Positions 1 through 5,378 of a DNA stretch of 6,147 nt are shown piece by piece (the first letter of the stretch is position 1; the number at the start of each line of letters is the position of its first letter). The stretch is from Nitrospirae bacterium GWC2_42_7 (GTDB taxonomy: Bacteria; Nitrospirota; Thermodesulfovibrionia; Thermodesulfovibrionales; UBA6898): positions 1 to 6,147 of the forward strand of contig MHDW01000188.1 of NCBI GenBank assembly GCA_001803645.1. The letters are read 5' to 3'. The notes under the pieces are model-generated. The model made no database searches and was not told the origin of the DNA. It saw only the letters and a list, made by a program, of their open reading frames with translations. A program made the position numbers and the translations under genes.

Positions 1-492
1 AAGCAGTTCTCCGAACGTCGGATGCAAGGTCGCCTTTCTGACGCCAAGGTCGATCTTTTCCATCTTGTTGACGGTTATAGTCTTGGGCCCGCCACGGCTG
101 TTCTCCACAAAATAAAAATAATCGTTGCCTTCAAGTGGCCCCAGATTATTTTTTCCTTTGACATTGGCAAGCAGATAGTATGACCCGGCAGGCAGAACAA
201 CATCAAAACTGCCGTCCTTTTCAAGAGGGAACATATAGTCAGGTGTCTGTCTGAAAACAAACGGGTCCTGCACTCTATTTGATGCAAAATAAAAACCGAT
301 ATAACCATAAGGGCCTTTGGTCTCTGGTGCGCATTCTATCTTGCCGACAATACGGCCGTTTTCAGAAGCGTCACTTTTTTTAGCGCCAGCTTCCACTGAG
401 CAAACAGAAAGCAACAATACCGTCAAACAAAAAAACAGAAACAATACTGAATTCTGAATGTTGAATTTTGGATCGTGGACCTTTATTTTCAT
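1..492 (-). CDS. Exported beta-sandwich protein, paralogue 3, partial (C-terminus outside window)
   Basis: The frame runs open from the ATG at 492 to base 1, giving 164 residues with no stop. The N-terminus has an unusually long n-region (MKIKVHDPKFNIQNS) before a hydrophobic segment at about 16-30 and a likely cut at VEA|G (35/36). The rest is the N-terminal domain of the paralogue family: GRIVGKIEC (C54), RVQDPFVF, DYMFPLEKDGSFDVVLPAGS, YYLLANVK, NDYFYFVENSRGGPKTI and KIDLGVRKA. By comparison with the two genes before it, a second domain of about 100 residues should follow beyond the window. LSVCS resembles a lipobox, but valine just before the cysteine makes lipidation unlikely. Same strand and 25 bases from the previous stop, so same transcript. 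An open frame at 308-75 on this strand is only its shadow. Confidence 0.85.
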   Translation of the reverse strand, partial: MKIKVHDPKFNIQNSVLFLFFCLTVLLLSVCSVEAGAKKSDASENGRIVGKIECAPETKGPYGYIGFYFASNRVQDPFVFRQTPDYMFPLEKDGSFDVVLPAGSYYLLANVKGKNNLGPLEGNDYFYFVENSRGGPKTITVNKMEKIDLGVRKATLHPTFGELL

Positions 493-497
493 AATAA

Positions 498-502
498 CCT
501 CC
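498..502 (-). promoter_or_regulatory. Ribosome binding site fixing the start at 492
   Basis: GGAGG ends five bases before the ATG at 492-490, in the 25-base gap after the stop at 518. It supports a real gene start for the fourth beta-sandwich gene, which is cut by the window edge. Confidence 0.75.
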
Positions 503-517
503 GAAAGCATCGACATT

Positions 518-1288
518 TTACTGCATCTTCCTTACTCTGATATCTATCTGAGTGCTTTCTCCGCTCTTTACAGTAAGTGGGTTGGTATCCGGTACTCCAT
601 AATAGTCGCCGTAAGACGGCGGTCCTCCAAGCCTCGAAGCAGCAGCAAGAAAATAACTACCACCTTCCGGAAACCTTAGCTCGTAACGACCGTCTTTGCC
701 GGAGGCACTTGAAATAAAATCAGGGATGCTGATAAAACTTTCTTTTGAAAAAGCCAGCACCATAATACCTGGTACAGGCATGTTGTCCTCGCCTCTTATA
801 AAGCCCCTGACGACCGTCCTGTCCTTGCCGCTCTCCTCACGCAAAACGTAAGAAGCCCCTTTTTTCACACCGAGATCAAGATGCATATTTTCTTTTACAT
901 CTATCGCTATCGGCCCGGCACTGCCGGAATTGAAAAACAAGCAATCCCCGGGCTCCATATCTGAAATATCTTTCCTCTGTCGTTTTACTGCAATTATATA
1001 GTATGAGCCCTCGCGTATGCTCACATCAAACTTTCCCTCAGCATCAAGGGGAAATATCGTTTCTGTAGTAGTCCAGAACCTTGAAGGGTCCGGCACTCTT
1101 CCTGACTTGGGGAAGAACTTTATAAAGCCAAACTTCAGTTCCTTGTCCTCACATTCTATTTTGCCTGTCACATTGCCTTTCTTGGAAACGTCCATGCCTT
1201 TTGCAACATCTGACATTATAAAAAGCAGGCATAAGCAAACAAGAGGTAAAAGTAATTTTCGAATTTTGAGTTTCTCCTGTAAATACAT
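518..1288 (-). CDS. Exported two-domain beta-sandwich protein, paralogue 2
   Basis: From the ATG at 1288 the product is 256 residues. It matches its upstream neighbour landmark for landmark: GKIEC (43-46), DPSRFW, TIFPLD, EGSYY, GDCLFF, GPIAIDV, LDLGVKK, then a second domain at about 158-254 with VVRGFIRGEDNMPVPGIMVL, PDFIS, DGRYELRFPEGGSYFLAAAS and SRLGGPP. The signal peptide is IRKLLLPLVCLCLLF and following residues; the cut site is not clean. The start is uncertain. The ATG comes one base after the previous stop (TAATATG) with no ribosome binding site, so it would rely on re-initiation. A good AGGAG lies inside, at 1278-1274, nine bases before an in-frame ATT (1264) that would give a tidier signal peptide starting M-R-K. 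I keep the ATG. Function is not known beyond the fold. Confidence 0.86.
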   Translation of the reverse strand: MYLQEKLKIRKLLLPLVCLCLLFIMSDVAKGMDVSKKGNVTGKIECEDKELKFGFIKFFPKSGRVPDPSRFWTTTETIFPLDAEGKFDVSIREGSYYIIAVKRQRKDISDMEPGDCLFFNSGSAGPIAIDVKENMHLDLGVKKGASYVLREESGKDRTVVRGFIRGEDNMPVPGIMVLAFSKESFISIPDFISSASGKDGRYELRFPEGGSYFLAAASRLGGPPSYGDYYGVPDTNPLTVKSGESTQIDIRVRKMQ

Positions 1289-1289
1289 A

Positions 1290-2093
1290 TTATTTTATTG
1301 CAACCTGGTTGACCATGATATCCACCTTGACAGTCTCTCCCGTAATGACAGTCACCGGCATGTTGTTTTCAACACCGCCCTGATAATCGCCGTTTTCCGG
1401 CGGGCGGCCGAGCCTCGACCTTGCGACAAGATAGTAGCTCCCGCTTCCGGGCAACCTCAATTCATAAGAGCCATCGCTTCCTGACCTCCCTGAAATGAAA
1501 TCAGGCCTCCTCCGCGACATGGAAATGTGAGCGACCACAAGCACTCCTACCACAGGATTACCCTTTCCATCGCGCACAAAGCCCTCGATCGTTGTCACCC
1601 CTCCGGTCTTCCTGTCGATAACATCCGTAAACGGATTAGAAGGCATAGGCACCATTTTATTAAAGCCGAGGTCCACCCTTTCGCCTTTCTTAACGTTTAT
1701 TGCAATAGGGCCTTTGCTGTCCATAAAATAATAGAAATACTCGCCTGCATCTATCGGTCCGAAATCATTCTGCGCCCTCTGCACTGCAAGTGCATAATAC
1801 TTGCCTTCCGGCAGGGCAATATCAAAGATACCGTATCCCTGAAGCGGGAACACATAGTCAGCAGACATCCAGTATCTGGACGGATTAGGCATTCTTTCCG
1901 GCGCCACAAAAAATGCTACATACCCGAAAGTCAGGGTCTTATTCTCGCATTCTATTCTGCCCATGACATGCCCGTAAGTTAGGGTTTCCTTTCCCTTTAC
2001 CGCATCTGTCTGGGCAAAGACAGATGGCAAAAATAACACGCTGCATACAAACAGCAGTACTAAAGATTTTATAATGTTGTTTTTTCTCTTCAC
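1290..2093 (-). CDS. Exported two-domain beta-sandwich protein, paralogue 1
   Basis: The start is GTG, fixed by GGAGG six bases upstream and by a GTGA overlap with the previous stop. The 267-residue product has a classic signal peptide (MKRKNN, hydrophobic 9-24, cut near VFA|Q at 27/28). The N-terminal domain, about 42-146, carries the landmarks GRIEC, NPSRYW, YVFPL, EGKYY, YFYYFMDSKGPIAI and VDLGF. The C-terminal domain, about 166-263, is a more standard carboxypeptidase-regulatory-like fold (TTIEGFVRDGKGNPVVGVLV, then GSYELRLPGSGSYYLVARS). Its only cysteine after the signal is C49, in the IEC motif shared with the next two proteins. No catalytic motif is seen. A structural or binding role at the cell surface or in the periplasm is inferred from export and fold. 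The next start follows its TAA by one base. Confidence 0.88.
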   Translation of the reverse strand: MKRKNNIIKSLVLLFVCSVLFLPSVFAQTDAVKGKETLTYGHVMGRIECENKTLTFGYVAFFVAPERMPNPSRYWMSADYVFPLQGYGIFDIALPEGKYYALAVQRAQNDFGPIDAGEYFYYFMDSKGPIAINVKKGERVDLGFNKMVPMPSNPFTDVIDRKTGGVTTIEGFVRDGKGNPVVGVLVVAHISMSRRRPDFISGRSGSDGSYELRLPGSGSYYLVARSRLGRPPENGDYQGGVENNMPVTVITGETVKVDIMVNQVAIK

Positions 2094-3211
2094 TTTGAGC
2101 CTCCAATGTCCACATCGCCTGTTTTTTCTATTACCATATTGACGTTATCAATTACCTGTCCTTCTTTAAAATCAAAACCATGTCTCACATTACCACTATA
2201 TAACATGAAAAACTCATTTTCCCCTGTCCTTGCGCCAAGCTTGTTCCTGGCAACAATTCGGTAAAACCCATCCGAATCCAGAGGAATAAAATACTCGCCG
2301 TTCTTGTCCGTCCTGCTTATGTTCGCTTTGTCCTGAACGTTCCGGTATGATGCAAAATTATTGGAAGGGTCTCCCTTGAATGCAATAATATATATGCCCT
2401 GGACGGGTTTCGCATCCCTGTCCGTAATTTTGCCCTTAATGCCGAACCTGAAGGATTCACGCAGTTCGTCAACAGTCTGATAACTATTCCCCTTGGTTGT
2501 CTTTTCTCCCTTGAGCGAGCATGGCAATTCCATATGGATGATCTTTCCTGGTTTGACCTCAACAGGATTTTGCGGATAATAACAATATAGGTCGCCGCTT
2601 TTAAGGGGCCTCATCATATGGTCGCCTTCCATTTTCCTGGCAATGACAACATATTTATTGGGGGGGACTGCAAGATTAAAAACACCGTTTTCTATACGCT
2701 CAGTTCTGAAGCCGAGTCCTTTAAAGCTCTTGTCTCCAGGCTCGTAAAGCGATATATGTACGTCTTTAACTGGTTCCCCTTTGAAGGTAATGGTCCCCTT
2801 CAGGGAACCAGCTGCGTCCGATATCACAGGCATTTTTACCTCATTCGCAATTAAGGGCAGCCACATTTTTTGATTTCCAATACTTATAGGGTTGCCCCCA
2901 TGATAAGAAAAAAAATCCTTGTCACCCAAAGAACCTTTTGCAACAAAGTAATATTCACCTTCAGGCAGGTCAAATTTATAAAGCCCCTCTTGATCAGTCG
3001 CGCCTGATATTAAATAAAATGAACCCTCCTGCAAATCCTTATAATCTTTAAATACATATACTTTTGCATCTTTTAACGCGCCGGATTCGGTAAATACCCG
3101 TCCTTCTATAGTACCTGCAAGCGAGGGCAAAGGCATAAGACCTGAGAAAAGAAAAAGCATGGCAATTGAATGTATGAAACTTAATTTGATTCTGGAATTT
3201 GTAAATGACAT
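2090..3211 (-). CDS. Exported three-domain beta-sandwich (carboxypeptidase-regulatory-like) protein
   Basis: The protein has 373 residues with a signal peptide (hydrophobic about 12-31, probable cut at SLA|G, 32/33). Three transthyretin/carboxypeptidase-regulatory-like beta-sandwich domains follow at about 34-120 (GTIEGRVFTESGALKDAKVY), 135-230 (GSLKGTITFKGEPVKDVHIS) and 256-362 (FGIKGKITDRDAKPVQGIY). Each begins with a G-x-(I/V)-x-G strand, then a P-V-x-x-(V/I) type strand, a D-x-x-G-x-Y/F strand and a Y-Y/R-x-V-A strand. After each comes an aromatic-rich loop (FFSYHGGNP, DLYCYYPQNP, FFMLYSGN). No protease or other catalytic motif is seen; such domains usually act as stalks, binding modules or adhesive spacers. 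The ATG start has GAGG 11 bases upstream, somewhat far. The stop overlaps the next gene by GTGA, so the two are coupled. It is related to, but more divergent than, the three proteins that follow. Confidence 0.88.
   Translation of the reverse strand: MSFTNSRIKLSFIHSIAMLFLFSGLMPLPSLAGTIEGRVFTESGALKDAKVYVFKDYKDLQEGSFYLISGATDQEGLYKFDLPEGEYYFVAKGSLGDKDFFSYHGGNPISIGNQKMWLPLIANEVKMPVISDAAGSLKGTITFKGEPVKDVHISLYEPGDKSFKGLGFRTERIENGVFNLAVPPNKYVVIARKMEGDHMMRPLKSGDLYCYYPQNPVEVKPGKIIHMELPCSLKGEKTTKGNSYQTVDELRESFRFGIKGKITDRDAKPVQGIYIIAFKGDPSNNFASYRNVQDKANISRTDKNGEYFIPLDSDGFYRIVARNKLGARTGENEFFMLYSGNVRHGFDFKEGQVIDNVNMVIEKTGDVDIGGSK
2100..2104 (-). promoter_or_regulatory. Ribosome binding site fixing the GTG start at 2093
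   Basis: GGAGG lies six bases before the GTG, inside the last codons of the preceding gene. Together with the GTGA stop/start overlap it decides for the GTG as the start and indicates translational coupling. Confidence 0.75.
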
Positions 3212-3277
3212 GGAATTCCAATCCTCAAAGTATTCAGTCCTTATTGCGGAGAATACCCAATTCAGGAAATATTATTG

Positions 3278-3304
3278 AGGGGAACAAATTCTGCAGCTTC
3301 CCCT
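3278..3304 (-). other. GC-rich hairpin just after the small frame's UGA
   Basis: Reading the minus strand, AGGGGAA (3304-3298) pairs perfectly with TTCCCCT (3284-3278) around a 13-base loop that begins with G and contains CTGCAG. It starts six bases after the UGA of the small frame. The sequence after it (CAATAATATT) lacks the T-run expected of an intrinsic terminator on either strand. It could be an RNA structure affecting the small frame or the downstream message. A bacterial SECIS is conceivable, but the distance from UGA to loop (13 bases) looks short for one. Confidence 0.45.
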
Positions 3305-3310
3305 GCTCCT

Positions 3311-3376
3311 TCAGCATGGATGAATTACAACACTGCCAAGAATTCTGGGAATCACGTATTTGATTTTTCTTTTCAC
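3311..3376 (-). CDS. Possible 21-residue small peptide, ending at a UGA
   Basis: A GTG at 3376-3374 is preceded by AAAGGAG with six bases of spacing, as good a ribosome binding site as any in the window. The frame reads VKRKIKYVIPRILGSV, then VIHPC, and stops at TGA (3313-3311). The peptide is basic at the N-terminus and ends in cysteine; it has no convincing signal peptide. Read through the UGA, the same frame continues to a TAA at 3274-3272 with two more cysteines. In the +1 frame, bases 3315-3265 encode 17 residues (AEGAGEAAEFVPLNNIS), nine of whose codons begin with G, as real coding sequence often does, and then stop. So this may be a short peptide gene, a gene broken by a one-base shift, or a recoded one. 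I do not recognise a family. Its position leading the second half of the block would suit a leader or a modified-peptide precursor. Confidence 0.4.
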   Translation of the reverse strand: MKRKIKYVIPRILGSVVIHPC

Positions 3377-3477
3377 GTTTTACTCCTTTCTTTGTTTTAT
3401 GCCTGAGAAACCATATCTAATTGGCCTGTATAAGTCCCTTAATGTTTCACTATTTAAATAATAGCATATACCGCATA

Positions 3478-4644
3478 TTATTTCTTATTTGTTCTTATCG
3501 GAATAAGCACTTTCGTCTCTGAATTTACAAGCACATGATCTCTATCATGACATTTCAACTGACAGGTAATATGGTTTTCCACAAACTGAAATTCCAGCTT
3601 TACTTCACTATTAGTGAAAACTGCTGTTGGTTCGAAATCAATAAGATAAGGATTATATTTACTCCCATGAGAGTTATGGCAGGTCTTACAGGAGGTCATC
3701 TTAACATGCTTGCCATGGTTCCAGCCATCGGTCCTCAGAAGGTACTCCCTTCTGTGGCAGCTGTAACAAAGCTCATAATTCAATTCGTTTTCAGCTGATC
3801 TTATTGATTCAACATATTTCTTTTTCAATATATGCTCATAAACTGAACCATGTGTTCCTTTTGCTGCATTATACCCATCACTGCTGTGGCAGTCACTGCA
3901 TTTTATCCTGCTTGAAGTTGTCAAAGGCATAATAAGGCTTGGAACATTTCTGTTTTTCCCCTCAGCTTCTACCGGATGATATGAAAGGTTCTCACGGTTA
4001 AACTCTTCTTCCTTGTTTTTCTGATCAGCAGGCAGATTCGCGCTGTATGAATGGCATTTATAGCATATTTCATATTCTTCAACATCATCTGCTTCACTAT
4101 GCCTGTTAAACTGGCCCTTAATTGGTACGCCTCTTCTGGCTCCATCAACGCCGGCTGTAATATTGCTCTTTTTCACCCTGTGCGGGTTATGGCAATCCAT
4201 ACATGAAACATGTCTTGGTGTGGATGAGTCTTGCTCCGGAAGCACCTCTTTTGAACTGTGCCTGCCCTGTATTTCTATTGGATGATGATATATCTTCCTG
4301 AAGTCATTTTCAATATCTTTTAATACCCCACCCTGTGAGAGTTTTCTTGTTTTCATTGCCGCGCGCTGTTTGATCTTGGAACCATGGCACAAGAAACAGA
4401 AATCCTTTTCAGCCGCAGGCAGCATCGGAGTACCTTTAACCCCATGTCCTTTGTGACAGCTGCCGCACCCTCCGGGAAGAAGTGCTTTATTCCCATGCAC
4501 ACTCTTTTTTGTATCTCCGGCAAAAGAAAGCCCTGGAAAAAATACCAAAAGGATAAGTACTCCCCAAAAATATATTATGTATTTTGGAGAAGATAAATTA
4601 TGATCTCCTGGTCCCTGATATTTTTGTCTCAATCTGGTCCTCAT
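3478..4644 (-). CDS. Exported octaheme cytochrome, doubled-CXXCH family
   Basis: From the ATG at 4644 this is 388 residues: a long basic n-region, a hydrophobic segment at about 23-40 and a probable signal cut at SFA|G (42/43). Seven CXXCH sites lie at 60-64, 83-87, 148-152, 194-198, 249-253, 293-297 and 319-323. An eighth site, CQLKCH at 361-366, has three residues between the cysteines. The sites fall in pairs, several as CxxCHxxH (CGSCHKGH, CMDCHNPH, CKTCHNSH), as in the doubled-CXXCH cytochromes. A repeated YHHPIEIQG/YHPVEAEG segment points to internal duplication of a two-haem module. The likely role is periplasmic or surface electron transfer, perhaps passing electrons to or from the tetraheme protein. 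An in-frame TTG at 4668 would add eight residues and overlap the previous gene by 16 bases. I prefer the ATG, which sits 8 bases past the previous stop, although its ribosome binding site is weak (TTAGAG). Confidence 0.92.
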   Translation of the reverse strand: MRTRLRQKYQGPGDHNLSSPKYIIYFWGVLILLVFFPGLSFAGDTKKSVHGNKALLPGGCGSCHKGHGVKGTPMLPAAEKDFCFLCHGSKIKQRAAMKTRKLSQGGVLKDIENDFRKIYHHPIEIQGRHSSKEVLPEQDSSTPRHVSCMDCHNPHRVKKSNITAGVDGARRGVPIKGQFNRHSEADDVEEYEICYKCHSYSANLPADQKNKEEEFNRENLSYHPVEAEGKNRNVPSLIMPLTTSSRIKCSDCHSSDGYNAAKGTHGSVYEHILKKKYVESIRSAENELNYELCYSCHRREYLLRTDGWNHGKHVKMTSCKTCHNSHGSKYNPYLIDFEPTAVFTNSEVKLEFQFVENHITCQLKCHDRDHVLVNSETKVLIPIRTNKK

Positions 4645-4652
4645 ATTACGCT

Positions 4653-5378
4653 CTAAATAGTATGGCAAACATCACAGACCTCTTCATATGTTGCCTTTCT
4701 CCAGAATGGAATGTCCGAGTTTTTACTGTCATCATGCGGGTCGTGGCATGACGTACACTGCACACCATATTTCGATAAATCAGCGCCGGTTGGATAAAGC
4801 TTAACATCAGAGTCGCCAAGGTAGCCCCCTGACTGTGGCACGGTAAGAAAGCCGTCAGCTGCTGCCAGCGCACTATTATATTCAAAAGATATTGGATGAT
4901 CTCCTGACAGATCAGTCCCTACATAGCCTGTTCCACCAATAAGTTTGCCGGAAGCATCCACAACACCTGACACAAAATTCATCTGTATTTTAGTTGTTCC
5001 TTCGCCATATGTTGTTATTCTGCTCTTAACAGCTCCAAGCGCAACAGTTCCGTCATGGCAGCTAAGACATACCCTTGAATATCCATCGATCTCAGGTGCT
5101 GAGGCAGCCGATGAATATGCATTCAATGTAGCTGTCCAGTAATGCGTATAATTGGTTTCAGTAGTAATAAGATGATTCCACAAGGGAGCGTCGGACGAGG
5201 AATTATGAGGAGTATGACAGAATATGCATATCTGTTTTTCATTCGTAGCCTTTATGCTCGAGCTGCTGTACATTGAAAGGTTATGTCTGTTGTCATTGTC
5301 TGTTACAAGCGCAGGGCCTGCATAAGCAATCGACAAATGCAATAAAATCAATATCAGGAAGAAAAAAACCCGGCTCAT
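4653..5378 (-). CDS. Exported tetraheme c-type cytochrome, OmcE-like
   Basis: This 241-residue protein has a signal peptide: a short n-region, a hydrophobic stretch at about residues 4-18 and a likely cut at AYA|G (20/21). Four CXXCH sites lie at 51-55 (CIFCH), 104-108 (CLSCH), 208-212 (CTSCH) and 235-239 (CDVCH). Histidines that could be distal ligands are H32, H58 (CHTPH), H69, H79, H161 (DHPIS) and H215 (CHDPH), enough for bis-His coordination of all haems. The order RHNLS, CxFCHTPHN, PLWN, SRxCLSCHDGTVALG, DHPISF, QCTSCHDPH and a CxxCH at the extreme C-terminus resembles OmcE-type cytochromes of Geobacter, some of which polymerise into extracellular filaments. That likeness is from memory, not a search. 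The start is fixed by AAGGAG five bases upstream of the ATG and by the ATGA overlap with the NHL gene. The alternative is an ordinary periplasmic tetraheme cytochrome with no filament. Confidence 0.93.
   Translation of the reverse strand: MSRVFFFLILILLHLSIAYAGPALVTDNDNRHNLSMYSSSSIKATNEKQICIFCHTPHNSSSDAPLWNHLITTETNYTHYWTATLNAYSSAASAPEIDGYSRVCLSCHDGTVALGAVKSRITTYGEGTTKIQMNFVSGVVDASGKLIGGTGYVGTDLSGDHPISFEYNSALAAADGFLTVPQSGGYLGDSDVKLYPTGADLSKYGVQCTSCHDPHDDSKNSDIPFWRKATYEEVCDVCHTI

Larger units (their letters stand above)
3212..3477. other. 266-base gap between the cytochromes and the beta-sandwich genes
   Basis: This is the only long non-coding interval. On the minus strand it begins with AT-rich sequence just after the cytochrome stop, including an imperfect AT-rich inverted repeat at 3480-3459 (arms TAATA-GC / GC-TATTA, one bulged base) that is too weak to call a terminator. 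It then contains a short frame with a strong ribosome binding site (3376-3311), a 7-bp hairpin (3304-3278), and the ribosome binding region of the next gene with a 10-bp palindrome. I looked for sigma-70 (-35/-10) and sigma-54 (GG-N10-GC) promoters and found none convincing, although AT-rich stretches at 3480-3430 could hide one. The plus strand shows no credible gene. Confidence 0.6.

Noticed and set aside
390..405. Lipobox (LSVCS) in the fourth beta-sandwich protein
   Set aside because: The residue before the cysteine is valine rather than G, A or S, and a normal signal peptidase I site (VEA|G) follows; the homologous proteins are not lipoproteins.
1017..1982. Plus-strand open frames at 1017-1484 and 1527-1982
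   Set aside because: They lie antisense to the beta-sandwich paralogues, lack domains and ribosome binding sites, and encode arginine/histidine-rich sequence typical of the reverse of a real gene.
2317..2562. Minus-strand open frame at 2562-2317
   Set aside because: Out of frame with the three-domain protein, whose third domain covers this stretch; no recognisable content.
3278..3304. The GC-rich hairpin as a rho-independent terminator
   Set aside because: No T-run follows on either strand; the bases after it are CAATAATATT on the minus strand and GCTCCTTC on the plus strand.
3322..3340. TTGGCAGTGTTGT as a sigma-54 promoter
   Set aside because: The GG is present but there is no GC at the required ten-base distance, and it lies inside the short frame.
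3459..3480. AT-rich inverted repeat at the end of the octaheme gene as a terminator
   Set aside because: The stem is almost all A/T with a bulged base and overlaps the stop codon; only three Ts follow. Too weak to annotate.
4646..4885. Minus-strand open frame at 4885-4646
   Set aside because: It overlaps the tetraheme cytochrome in another frame, where haem motifs prove the coding frame.
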